NCBI RefSeq assembly: GCF_025755255.1
Contig: NZ_JALIEB010000010.1
Coordinates: 110,902-174,901, forward strand
Direction of reading: 5' to 3'
Length of the DNA: 64,000 bases
From: Roseobacter sinensis
GTDB lineage: Bacteria; Pseudomonadota; Alphaproteobacteria; Rhodobacterales; Rhodobacteraceae
The notes beneath the pieces were generated by a model. That model had not been told where the DNA came from and made no database searches. It saw only the letters and a list, made by a program, of their open reading frames with translations. This document shows, one piece after another, positions 1-8,547 of the stretch; the stretch's first letter is position 1, and each line of letters opens with the position of its first letter. Position numbers and translations under genes: made by a program.

Positions 1-249
1 CAGCGCGGTTGTCTGATCGCGGCTCCAGGTTTCCTCAACAATGCTGTCGACAAAGGCCACCTGCACCGCGGTCTCCAACTCGGCCGACAATGGGCCGTCC
101 GGCACCGCGGGCGGCGTTCCGTATTCCGCGACGATGTAGTCGGGCAGGGGGGTGGGCTGTGACTGGGCGGCAGCGGGTTGGACCAGCACCATGGTGATGG
201 CCGCGGCCGTTGCAAGGATCCGGGTGCAGATGTGGGGTGCCGATAGCAT
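1..249 (-). CDS. Exported protein of unknown function, C-terminus cut by the window edge
   Basis: An open frame starts at the ATG ending at 249 and runs off the left edge after 83 codons. It begins MLSAPHICTRILATAAAITM and ends its hydrophobic stretch with VQPAAAQSQ, a typical Sec signal peptide with an AxA cleavage site. The visible mature part (PLPDYIVAEYGTPPAVPDG onwards) matches no family I recognise. It is on the same strand as the two genes at 512-1671 but about 260 bases further downstream, so it may have its own promoter. I see nothing identifiable in 250-511. Confidence 0.6.
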   Translation of the reverse strand, partial: MLSAPHICTRILATAAAITMVLVQPAAAQSQPTPLPDYIVAEYGTPPAVPDGPLSAELETAVQVAFVDSIVEETWSRDQTTAL

Positions 250-511
250 GGCGCGACCTCTCGCATGGGTGTTTCAGTGGCGGCAACTCGTGCTGCGAAG
301 GCGTCAATCGATACCCGCCGCAGTGACCAAGGCGCCGTCCTGCCTGATACCGTCCTCGCAAAGCCCGGCATTTGCGAATCACGATTGCATCAAGTTTCCG
401 TGCTGCCTTGTTCGAGAACGGGATCTGGCGGGTCCGCATTTGGGGCGTCGGTGTCCGGCACCTTTCGCCTATCTCAGCATGCCGTCGAGTGCGATCTCGT
501 AAGCTCCGGAC

Positions 512-1177
512 CTACCCGCCCGCGTCTTCGGTTGGCACCGTCGTCTCAGGCCTGCGCTTCTGCGGTGCCCGGCGCTTCCGGCTTCGGATTGTGAGCAGGG
601 CGGCGGCCATGGCGCCGATGACGAGTGCACAGAGAGCGGCTTTCGACAGCGTCTCCATCGTGCCTTCGATCAGCATCGTATGCAGCACGGCAGTGATCAC
701 AACCGCCGTGGCCAAAGTGCGATGGGCCGCCCGCCAGGTGGTCGGCCGCAGTCGCAGCCTGCGCCGCAGCGCTGCCAGGGTCGCCGCGGCAAAAACGGCC
801 CACATCGCAATCACGCCCCAGATGGAGAAGGGTGTGGGCGAGGCGAGCAGCAGAGCGTCGATCATGTCCGGGGGGCTGGTGATCCAGAGTGCCGCGACAT
901 GAACGACGACGGCGCCGACCAGCGACCCTCCGACCCAGCGATGAACACGCCGCGCGCCCGCCTGTGAGAGACCGGGCAACACACCCGTGGCAAGCAACGG
1001 TTGCAACAGAAGCAAACTCATGGCGAGGATGCCGGCGAAACCGCCGGTGACATAGACCGGGTCACGCCAGGCGAGCAAAGGGCTGGCTGCGGCAAGGCCT
1101 ACGGGCGAGAGCATTGCGCCGGCCAGGGTAGCCCAGATCAGCCCCGTGCGCACGCGGTGCCGGTCGACCGCCGCCAT
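512..1177 (-). CDS. Ferric-reductase-like transmembrane (cytochrome b-type) protein
   Basis: A 221-residue polytopic membrane protein with about six hydrophobic helices. Two histidine pairs lie within helices: VHRWVGGSLVGAVVVHVAAL and AHRTLATAVVITAVLHTML. This is the spacing used for b-type haem ligation in ferric-reductase-like and YedZ-type proteins. It begins 5 bases after the stop of the Tat-exported dioxygenase-like gene, so the two are probably co-transcribed and may form an exported redox protein plus membrane electron donor. That partnership is inferred from adjacency. The C-terminus is a basic cytoplasmic tail. Confidence 0.75.
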   Translation of the reverse strand: MAAVDRHRVRTGLIWATLAGAMLSPVGLAAASPLLAWRDPVYVTGGFAGILAMSLLLLQPLLATGVLPGLSQAGARRVHRWVGGSLVGAVVVHVAALWITSPPDMIDALLLASPTPFSIWGVIAMWAVFAAATLAALRRRLRLRPTTWRAAHRTLATAVVITAVLHTMLIEGTMETLSKAALCALVIGAMAAALLTIRSRKRRAPQKRRPETTVPTEDAGG

Positions 1178-1182
1178 ATGCG

Positions 1183-1671
1183 TCAGAGGGGCTGCAAGAC
1201 GAAATGGGCCTCGAGGCTTGTGTCGCTCGAGCTTGGCATCACAGGGCGCAGGAACACGGTGTCGAACTCGCCGCTGTCGTAGGCCAGATGCCCGTGCGGC
1301 TGGCCGAAGGCCGGAACGATCTGGGGCATTTCAAGCCGGAAAACGCCATTGGCGTCCGTGAGCGTCGCCCCGTGACTGTGCGGGTCACGCTCGTGGCCTT
1401 CGGTCGTGTGAGCCCAGATCTGGATCCGCTGCCCTGCAAGCGGCGCACCGTCGCCGGCGCGGCGCACCGTGCCTGTCATCCAGAAGCCGCCGCCACCGAT
1501 ACGGTCCACGACGGGGGCGCCGGGCAGGTAGTTGTTCGCGCCGCCGCGCATCGTGGGGGTTGGTGCCACGCCGGCAGCGCGGGCGGGTACCAAAAGGCCG
1601 GTGCCAAGTGTCGCCATGCCAGCGCTGCCGGCGGCAAGGAGGGATCGGCGGGTGAAAGTCCTATGTGGCAT
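1183..1671 (-). CDS. Tat-exported intradiol ring-cleavage dioxygenase-like protein
   Basis: The start is the ATG ending at 1671, preceded by AGGAGA about eight bases away; an upstream in-frame start lacks this. The 162-residue product opens MPHRTFTRRSLLAAGSAG, a twin-arginine signal (RRSLL). The mature domain has the intradiol dioxygenase beta-sandwich pattern: GxPLAGQRIQIWAH, then TDANGVFRLEMP, then QPHGHLAY. The HGH pair fits the two iron-ligand histidines. The tyrosine expected after IWxxxxxG is replaced by histidine (TTEGHERD), so canonical catechol dioxygenase chemistry is doubtful. It is the first gene of a pair with the ferric-reductase-like protein at 512-1177. Confidence 0.7.
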   Translation of the reverse strand: MPHRTFTRRSLLAAGSAGMATLGTGLLVPARAAGVAPTPTMRGGANNYLPGAPVVDRIGGGGFWMTGTVRRAGDGAPLAGQRIQIWAHTTEGHERDPHSHGATLTDANGVFRLEMPQIVPAFGQPHGHLAYDSGEFDTVFLRPVMPSSSDTSLEAHFVLQPL

Positions 1672-1854
1672 CTGAAGTTCTCCTGTCGAACGAGGGCAAT
1701 AGGTGGCCCGAGGAGCGACCACCGCGGTCTTTGGGAACTTTGTGTGCTTTGAAATGTAGTCAGATGTGCCGTCTTGAAAACCCCCGCCACATGTTTGTGA
1801 TGGGCAAGGGCGACGTCGCCTCCGGCTGCGCGACGGTCTGGCACCACATCGCCG

Positions 1855-3294
1855 TTAGAGCAAGCGAATGCCGGGGCGCAGGCGCGTGTAAGGCAACCTC
1901 TCCAGATGGCACGGGTTGGCGCCCGGCGCTTCGGCGAAGAGGATGCGATCCGTGATGCGCAGATAGTCGGCCATGAAATGCACGCCCGATTTCACGCAGA
2001 CGATGGCGTGATCGGCGGGTTCGATGCCGACGACGCGGAACATCTCCTGATCGGCGTTCTGGCTGCGGCGGGAGCCGACGACCACCGTGATGCCGGTGTC
2101 CTTGAGCTTTAGCCGGGCGACAGGGCCAAGATGCGCCCGCGCGCCGCCGTACATCGGGCCAGTGAAATCGAAGACGCCATTGGACAGCCGCTCGACGATC
2201 ACGGTGGCTGTCACCGGCTGAGAGTAGTCTGGGAAGGCCCCGCCGAGCGCGATCTCGATCTCGGCGCCTTCACCCGCGGCATGGGCCTTCGCGGCGGCCT
2301 CCGGGTCGTAGAGCATCGAGAGCACGGCATCGGGCACCTCCGCGTCGATCAGGGCCCGCAGAACGCCGGTGGTCTCTCCTGTGCCGCCCGCGCCGGGGTT
2401 GTCCTGCGGATCGGCGATCACCACCGGGCCGGGCAGGGTCAGTGCACGGGCGACACAGGTCCGGGCGGGTTCGAGGCGGGCGTCGAAGCGTCCTTCGGCG
2501 GCGGTGAAGGCGGCAGCAATGCGATCGACGGCGGCCTGCGCCTTGGCCGGGTCCGGGTCATAGGCAAAGAGGCTGGGGCCGCAATCGGGGATGTCGGCCG
2601 GCGGAAAGCCCATGGCGATGTCGGCGGAGATGACATCGAGGGTCTCCAGCATCGCATAAAGGCTGCGCGCGGGCTCGAACTCCGTTGCCTGCGCCGTGAT
2701 CGGCACCAGCAAGTCGACCTGTGCATAGGCCTTGGAAAGCGGACCTTGCAGCAACCGGTCGAGCAGATGCGCGGCCCGCGCGCCGGTCTCGGCCAGATCC
2801 GTGTGCGGATAGGTGCGGTAGAGCGTTACGCCATCGGCCAGTTGGGAAATCGCGGGTGAGAGGTTGGCGTGCAGATCAAAGCTCGCCACCAGCGGCACGT
2901 CCGGGCCGATCACTCCGCGCAGGCGGCGCAGGATTTCCGCCTCCGCATCGTCGAAGGCGCGGGTGACCATGGCGCCGTGCAGGTCAAGATAGACGGCGTC
3001 GGGTTGGGCCTCGGCCACAGCGGCCACGATCTCGCCGGTGATCGCCTCGAAGGCGTCGTCCTCTACATAACCGCCCGGTTCCGCGCCGGCCCAGAGGATC
3101 GGGATCATCTCATGCGGGCAGGCGGCCATGAAGCCCGACAGCGGGATGTTCAGCCCGCGCATGGTGTGATGCAGCGCGTCGCCGCGGGTCAACGCTGGCC
3201 AGGCGCCTCCGGTCTCAAAGAGGCTCAGCCGCGTGGGGAAGGGGGCGAAGGTATTGGTTTCGTGCTGGAACCCGGCGACGGCAACGCGGGTCAT
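1855..3294 (-). CDS. M81 family metallopeptidase (MlrC-like)
   Basis: A 479-residue protein with the MlrC/M81 signature: AVAGFQHETNTFAP at the N-terminus, LDLHGAMVT near residue 105, SFDLHANLSP near 140, and TDLAETG, which together supply the zinc-site Asp and His residues. MlrC was named for microcystin fragment degradation, but most family members are uncharacterised and occur with peptide or amide uptake genes. It overlaps the upstream amidohydrolase by 4 bases (ATGA), indicating translational coupling. A peptide-type ABC importer is divergently encoded next door, so hydrolysis of an imported peptide-like compound is the likely role (inference). Confidence 0.85.
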   Translation of the reverse strand: MTRVAVAGFQHETNTFAPFPTRLSLFETGGAWPALTRGDALHHTMRGLNIPLSGFMAACPHEMIPILWAGAEPGGYVEDDAFEAITGEIVAAVAEAQPDAVYLDLHGAMVTRAFDDAEAEILRRLRGVIGPDVPLVASFDLHANLSPAISQLADGVTLYRTYPHTDLAETGARAAHLLDRLLQGPLSKAYAQVDLLVPITAQATEFEPARSLYAMLETLDVISADIAMGFPPADIPDCGPSLFAYDPDPAKAQAAVDRIAAAFTAAEGRFDARLEPARTCVARALTLPGPVVIADPQDNPGAGGTGETTGVLRALIDAEVPDAVLSMLYDPEAAAKAHAAGEGAEIEIALGGAFPDYSQPVTATVIVERLSNGVFDFTGPMYGGARAHLGPVARLKLKDTGITVVVGSRRSQNADQEMFRVVGIEPADHAIVCVKSGVHFMADYLRITDRILFAEAPGANPCHLERLPYTRLRPGIRLL

Positions 3295-4910
3295 GCGGTC
3301 ACCTCACCGCCCAGAACGGTTGCCACCACTTCGATATCGCGGAGCGCCATGGGGTCCACGCTCAACGGGTCTTCGGCCAGCACGCAGAAATCCGCATGCT
3401 TGCCGGTCTGGATCGAACCGATCTCGTGATCGAGCTTCAGCACATGCGCGGCTCCCAGCGTGATGCAATGCAACGCCTGCGGCACGGTGATCTGCTGGCT
3501 TGTGCCCAGCACGCGGCCCGTTTCCGTCACCCGGTTCACCGTCGCCCAGGCGGTGACCAGCGGCGCCATGGGGGTGATGGGCGCGTCGGAGTGGATGGCG
3601 AATTCATTGTCGAAAATCTCCACCGCATCGCGGCAGGCGTTCATGCGGCTGGCACGGTCCGGGCCGAGCGTCTTGGTCCAGTGAATGTCGCCGAAATAGT
3701 GGATGTGGTTGCCGAAGATATTGCAGGTCAGCCCAAGCGCTTTCATGCGTTTGAACTGATCGCGGGTGGCGAGCTGAACATGCTCCAGCGTATGGCGCAG
3801 GTCCGGGTTCGGGTGTTTGAGCATGACCTCTTCATAGACCTCGATGGCGAACTCCGAGGCGGCATCGCCGTTCGTATGGATGTGCGTCTTCACCCCCGCC
3901 TTGTGCAGTGCCTCGACCGCGCGGCGGTAATGATCCAGCTCCATGTTCCAGATAGCATTGTCCTCGCCGGTGAAGTACCCCGGCGCCTTCAGCTTTGCGG
4001 TGTAGCCCTGGATCGCGCCATCGGTGAAAAGCTTGGCGCGGCCCAGCGAGAGTTTGTCAGTGGAGCGGGCGCGCAAGGCGAGCGCCCTCGCGGCCTCCGC
4101 CTCCGGATCGCCCACCATGGCGTTCATGATCGGGACATAGCGCGCGGGAAAGGCGGCGTCATGCACCACCCGCTCGATCATCTGCACCTCGTTCTCGTGC
4201 AGGTCCGACAGCAGCTCCGCCACCGTGGTCACGCCGCAGAGCCGCGCGACCTGGCCATAGGCGCGCAGGCTCGGCTCGGTCGCCATGTTGAGGAAGTTGT
4301 AGCCGCTCGCCTCGCACATGGGCGTCATTGCGGCGAACTCCTGCAATTCTCCGTTCGGCGTGCCGTCGGGGCCCTTCATAACCCCTTCGATATTGGTCCC
4401 CGCGTCGAAGCCTGCCAGCGCAAGGGCTGTGGAGTTCACCGTCATCAGGTGGAAGTTCGAATGCGAGACGATCACCGGATGATCGGTCGAGACCTGATCG
4501 AGGTGGTCCTTGTCGAACCGCCTGCCGGCGAGGAAGTTCGGGTCGAGCCCCCAACCTATGATCGGTTCGCCTTTCGGCGTGCTGGCGGCCACCGCGCGCA
4601 GCCGGGTGATGATCGCATTATAGTCGCCCACGCCGTCCCAGACCTTGCCCTGCGGGTCGGTGCGCGCGTAATGGCCGCAGTAGGTGTAATCCCAGATGCC
4701 GCCTGCCATGACATGGGCATGGGCCTCGATCAGCCCGGGCAAAATGACCTGTTCGGCAAAGCGCTCGTCGAGGGTCGCGGCGCCCCAGCCGTCGGCACAA
4801 TCTGCGCCACCCACGGCGAGTACGCGGCCATCGCGCACGGCCACATGGGTGGCTTCGGGGCGGTTCGGATCCATGGTGATGATCCTGGCGGCGCGGAAAA
4901 CTGTGATCAT
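3291..4910 (-). CDS. Amidohydrolase family protein (YtcJ-like metal-dependent hydrolase)
   Basis: A 539-residue amidohydrolase-3 type enzyme. It has the metal-binding HxH (LIEAHAHVMAGG near residue 65), the later THIHTNGDAA and HTLEHVQLA motifs, FAIHSDAPITP, and a C-terminal ADFCVLAEDPL strand that completes the small beta-sandwich. These features are typical of YtcJ-like cytosolic hydrolases of cyclic or linear amides. The substrate cannot be read from sequence. It is the first gene of a two-gene operon with the M81 peptidase and is transcribed away from the ABC importer beginning at 5063; the 152-base gap must hold both promoters. Confidence 0.85.
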   Translation of the reverse strand: MITVFRAARIITMDPNRPEATHVAVRDGRVLAVGGADCADGWGAATLDERFAEQVILPGLIEAHAHVMAGGIWDYTYCGHYARTDPQGKVWDGVGDYNAIITRLRAVAASTPKGEPIIGWGLDPNFLAGRRFDKDHLDQVSTDHPVIVSHSNFHLMTVNSTALALAGFDAGTNIEGVMKGPDGTPNGELQEFAAMTPMCEASGYNFLNMATEPSLRAYGQVARLCGVTTVAELLSDLHENEVQMIERVVHDAAFPARYVPIMNAMVGDPEAEAARALALRARSTDKLSLGRAKLFTDGAIQGYTAKLKAPGYFTGEDNAIWNMELDHYRRAVEALHKAGVKTHIHTNGDAASEFAIEVYEEVMLKHPNPDLRHTLEHVQLATRDQFKRMKALGLTCNIFGNHIHYFGDIHWTKTLGPDRASRMNACRDAVEIFDNEFAIHSDAPITPMAPLVTAWATVNRVTETGRVLGTSQQITVPQALHCITLGAAHVLKLDHEIGSIQTGKHADFCVLAEDPLSVDPMALRDIEVVATVLGGEVTA

Positions 4911-5062
4911 GAGAGCCCCTTTGCAATGCGTGCCTTACGTTCGGGCACCTGCGACGCCGACCAGACAAACCCGCCCGCGCGAGATTGACAACCCAGCGTG
5001 GCGCGTGCCTGATTAACCTTGCGTAAGCGAACAAACGACACAAGACCAAGAGGGAGACGAAG

Positions 5063-6649
5063 ATGCTTGGATGGACAACGCGCCGCAGCCTGCTGGCGGC
5101 GCTGCTGGCGGGGCCGCTTGCCCTTGGGGCTCTACCGGGTGTGGCACAGGCCGAGACGACCTTGCGGGTGATTCCGCACGCAGATCTGAAGAACCTCGAC
5201 CCGATCTGGACGACCGCCTATATCACGCGCAACCACGGCTACATGATCTATGACACGCTGTTTGCGATGAACGAGAATTTCGAGCCTCAGCCGCAGATGG
5301 TCGACACCTGGGAGACCTCCGAGGACGGGCTGACCTGGACCTTCGTGCTGCGCGACGGGCTGACATTCCACGACGGTGCGCCGGTCACGGCGGCGGATGT
5401 GGTCGCCTCGCTCGAGCGTTGGGGCAAGCGGGACGGCATGGGCCAACAGCTCTTTGCGAATACCGCGAGCCTCGAAGCCAAGGACGACAAGACCGTGGTT
5501 CTGACGCTCGCCAATGAGTACGGGCTGGTGCTGGAATCCATCGGCAAGATCTCGTCCAACGTGCCCTTCATCATGCCCGCGCGCGTGGCCGCGACCGATC
5601 CGTTCGAGCAGATCACCGACTTCACCGGCTCTGGCCCGTTCGTGTTCCAGGAAGATCAGTGGGTGCCGGGCAGCACCGTGGTTTACACGAAATTCGAAGA
5701 CTATGTGCCGCGGGAAGAACCCGTTTCGGCCGCCTCCGGTGGCAAGGTGGCCAAGGTCGACAAAGTGGTCTGGACATATTTTCCGGATCAGACCACCGCG
5801 ATGAACGCGCTGATGGCCGGTGAGGTCGATTTCTTCGAGCAACCGGCCAACGACCTCGCACCGCTGCTGGAGGCGAACCCTGACATCACCGTGCAGGTCA
5901 ACGACCCGCTCGGCAACATCGGCTTTGCCCGGTTCAACCACCTGCTACCGCCCTTCGACAATGCGGATGTGCGGCGTGCAGCGATGATGGCGATGAAGCA
6001 GGAAGACTACATGGCAGCCGCCGTGGGCGATCCGAAGTTCTGGAAGACCTGCTATTCGGTCTTCCCCTGTGGCACGCCACTCGACAATGACGTCGGCTCC
6101 GAGGTGATGTCCATGGGCGACATTGATGCGGCGAAGGCCGCATTGGCCGAGACGGGCTATGACGGCACACCCGTAGTGATCATGCAACCGACCGATATCC
6201 CGATCCTCTCGGCCTTCTCTCTGGTCACAGCCGAAAAGCTCCGCAATGCGGGCTTCGAGGTCGAGGTGCAGGCGATGGATTGGTCGACGCTGACCTCACG
6301 CCGCGCCTCGCGTGATCCGGTGGCCGATGGCGGCTGGAACATGTTCCACACATGGTGGATCGGCGCGGATGTGATCGACCCGATGGCGATTGCCTTCTCC
6401 GGTGATCCGGATGCGGGGTGGTTCGGCTGGGCCGAGGATGCTGCTTTGGAAGAGGCGCGCGCCGCCTTTGCCGTCGCCGGCACAGAGGAGGAGAAGAAGG
6501 AAGTGGCCCAGACCGTGCAGGACCGCCTGTGGTCAATTGGCGCCTCGGGCCAGTTGGGTCAGTTCTTCAACCCGGTGGCCTATCGCAACAATGTGCAGGG
6601 CCTGATCGAATCGCCAGTGCAGTTCTTCTGGAACATCTCGGTCGAGTGA
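5063..6649 (+). CDS. ABC transporter substrate-binding protein, peptide/opine/nickel (SBP_bac_5) family
   Basis: A 528-residue periplasmic binding protein. It opens with a signal peptide (MLGWTTRRSLLAALLAGPLA, cleavage after GVAQA), then the family pattern: LRVIPHADLKNLDPIWTTAY, the WTFVLRDGLTFHDGAPVTAADV block and later GSGPFVFQ. A GAGGGAGA ribosome site precedes the ATG. It heads a four-gene import operon with two permeases and a fused ATPase. The N-terminus has a twin-arginine-like RR, but Sec export is normal for this family. The ligand is probably a peptide or amide substrate of the divergent hydrolases (inference). Confidence 0.9.
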   Translation: MLGWTTRRSLLAALLAGPLALGALPGVAQAETTLRVIPHADLKNLDPIWTTAYITRNHGYMIYDTLFAMNENFEPQPQMVDTWETSEDGLTWTFVLRDGLTFHDGAPVTAADVVASLERWGKRDGMGQQLFANTASLEAKDDKTVVLTLANEYGLVLESIGKISSNVPFIMPARVAATDPFEQITDFTGSGPFVFQEDQWVPGSTVVYTKFEDYVPREEPVSAASGGKVAKVDKVVWTYFPDQTTAMNALMAGEVDFFEQPANDLAPLLEANPDITVQVNDPLGNIGFARFNHLLPPFDNADVRRAAMMAMKQEDYMAAAVGDPKFWKTCYSVFPCGTPLDNDVGSEVMSMGDIDAAKAALAETGYDGTPVVIMQPTDIPILSAFSLVTAEKLRNAGFEVEVQAMDWSTLTSRRASRDPVADGGWNMFHTWWIGADVIDPMAIAFSGDPDAGWFGWAEDAALEEARAAFAVAGTEEEKKEVAQTVQDRLWSIGASGQLGQFFNPVAYRNNVQGLIESPVQFFWNISVE

Positions 6650-6727
6650 TCTGAACCTGTCTGACGGTCCCGGCGCGGTCTGCGGGCGGCGCCGGGATGC
6701 CTGTTTTCCGACCATCGCGGAGGCGCC

Positions 6728-7672
6728 ATGACGCGCTACATAACCATGCGTGTGCTCTCGACCATTCCGGTCATGGTGCTCGTGGCTCTGTTTGTCTTCC
6801 TGATGCTGCGGCTCGCGCCGGGCGATCCGGCCTCGGTCATCGCGGGGGACTATGCCACGGCAGAGGATGTCGCGCGCATCCGCGAACAGCTTGGGCTGTC
6901 GGACCCCATCGTGGTGCAGTTCGTCCGCTGGGTGGGCGCACTTGCGCAGGGCGATCTGGGCACGTCGATCTTCTCTGGCAAGCCGGTAACAGAGCTCATC
7001 GGCCAGCGTATCGAGCCCACGATCCTTCTAGCGCTGACCACCATTGTCTTCGCCGTCGTCGTGGCTGTGCCATTGGGCACAATCGCCGCCTTCCGCGCAG
7101 GTTCACTGCTCGACCGTGTGGTGATGCTCTTCTCGGTGAGCGGATTTTCCGTGCCGGTCTTCGTACTCGGCTATATCCTCATCTACACCTTTTCGATGTC
7201 CCTGAAGGTCCTGCCGGTGCAGGGGTACAAATCGCCCTTCGTCGAAGGCTTGGGGCCGTTTCTCTACCACATCACTCTGCCGACCGTGACCCTGTCGGTG
7301 ATCTTCATTGCGCTGATCGCGCGCATGACCCGCGCCTCTGTCATCGAGGTGCTGGAGGAGGACTATATCCGCACTGCCCGCGCCAAGGGGCAGTCGGAGC
7401 TGACGATCCTGATGCGCCACGCGCTGCGCAATGCTGCCGTGCCGGTGGTGACGGTGATCGGCATCGGTATCGCGCTGCTGATTGGTGGCGTGGTGGTCAC
7501 CGAAAGCGTGTTCAACATCCCCGGTCTGGGGCGGCTGGTGCTCGATGCGGTGCTGGCGCGGGACTACCCGATCATCCAGGGGCTGATCCTGTTCTTCAGC
7601 TTTATCTACATCTTCATCAACCTGATGATCGACCTCAGCTATACGCTGCTTGATCCGAGGATTCGCTACTGA
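6728..7672 (+). CDS. ABC transporter permease, DppB/OppB type
   Basis: A 314-residue inner-membrane permease with six predicted helices. It starts MTRYITMRVLSTIPVMVLVA and carries the typical LRLAPGDPAS motif and a DppB-type EAA loop (EEDYIRTARAKG ... LRNAAVPVVT) that contacts the ATPase. GGAGG lies just before the ATG. The stop codon shares its last base with the next start (TGATG), so the two permeases are translationally coupled. It forms the membrane channel with the product of 7672-8547. Confidence 0.9.
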   Translation: MTRYITMRVLSTIPVMVLVALFVFLMLRLAPGDPASVIAGDYATAEDVARIREQLGLSDPIVVQFVRWVGALAQGDLGTSIFSGKPVTELIGQRIEPTILLALTTIVFAVVVAVPLGTIAAFRAGSLLDRVVMLFSVSGFSVPVFVLGYILIYTFSMSLKVLPVQGYKSPFVEGLGPFLYHITLPTVTLSVIFIALIARMTRASVIEVLEEDYIRTARAKGQSELTILMRHALRNAAVPVVTVIGIGIALLIGGVVVTESVFNIPGLGRLVLDAVLARDYPIIQGLILFFSFIYIFINLMIDLSYTLLDPRIRY

Positions 7673-8547
7673 TGACCTACGCGACCCTCCCCGCAGCCTC
7701 CGAGAAGCCACAGGATATCAGCCTCATCCGCCATGCGCTGCGCAATCGCGGGGTGTTCTGGGGCGGGGTGGTGCTGCTTCTGATAGCGGTGATCGCAATT
7801 ATTGGCCCATTCTTCGTGGTGGATCCCACGGCGCTGAACCCGATCAACCGTCTGAAACCACCCGGGGCGGCAGGGCTCTTCGGCACGGACATGCTGGGGC
7901 GCGACGTTTATTCGCGAGTTGTGAACGGGGCACAGGTTTCCCTGGTGGTTGGGCTGTCGGTGGCGGTGATTGCCGTGGCGCTCGGGCTCTTTCTGGGGCT
8001 GATCGCGGGCTATATCCGGCTGATGGATGCGCTGATCATGCGGCTGATGGATGGTCTGATGTCGATCCCCGCGATCCTTCTGGCGATTGCGCTCATCTCG
8101 CTCTCTGGGGCGACGCTGGCCACGGTGATTGTGGCCATCGTGATCCCGGAGATCCCGCGCGTGGTGCGGCTGGTGCGGTCTGTTGTCCTGACTGTGCGGG
8201 AGGAGCCCTACGTGGAAGCGGCTATCTCGGCCGGGACCAAAGTGCCCACCATTCTCGTGCGCCACGTGCTGCCCAACACCATCGCGCCGCTGATCGTGCA
8301 GGCGACGTACATTTGCGGCTCGGCCATGCTGACGGAGTCGATCCTCGGTTTTCTGGGCGCCGGCATCCCGCCGGAAATCCCGTCCTGGGGCAATATCATG
8401 TCGGAAGGGCGAACGTTCTTCCAGTTGACGCCATGGATCATCTTCTTCCCCGGCGTCTGCCTGGCCCTCACGGTGCTGGCGGTGAACGTGGTGGGCGACG
8501 GGCTGCGCGACACGTTGGACCCGCGCATCGCAAAGGCGATGCGCTGA
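7672..8547 (+). CDS. ABC transporter permease, DppC/OppC type
   Basis: A 291-residue permease with the N-terminal OppC motif (ALRNRGVFWGGVVLLLIAV) and the LFGTDMLGRDVYSRVV signature, followed by the EAA loop (EEPYVEAAISAGTKVP ... RHVLPNTIAP). It is the second half of the heterodimeric channel. Both ends overlap the neighbouring genes by one base in TGATG junctions, so stoichiometric expression of permeases and ATPase is likely. Confidence 0.9.
   Translation: MTYATLPAASEKPQDISLIRHALRNRGVFWGGVVLLLIAVIAIIGPFFVVDPTALNPINRLKPPGAAGLFGTDMLGRDVYSRVVNGAQVSLVVGLSVAVIAVALGLFLGLIAGYIRLMDALIMRLMDGLMSIPAILLAIALISLSGATLATVIVAIVIPEIPRVVRLVRSVVLTVREEPYVEAAISAGTKVPTILVRHVLPNTIAPLIVQATYICGSAMLTESILGFLGAGIPPEIPSWGNIMSEGRTFFQLTPWIIFFPGVCLALTVLAVNVVGDGLRDTLDPRIAKAMR

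Noticed and set aside
3396..4988. A 530-codon rightward open frame
   Set aside because: It is the antisense shadow of the amidohydrolase gene; its product is rich in Arg, Gly and His and has no family features.
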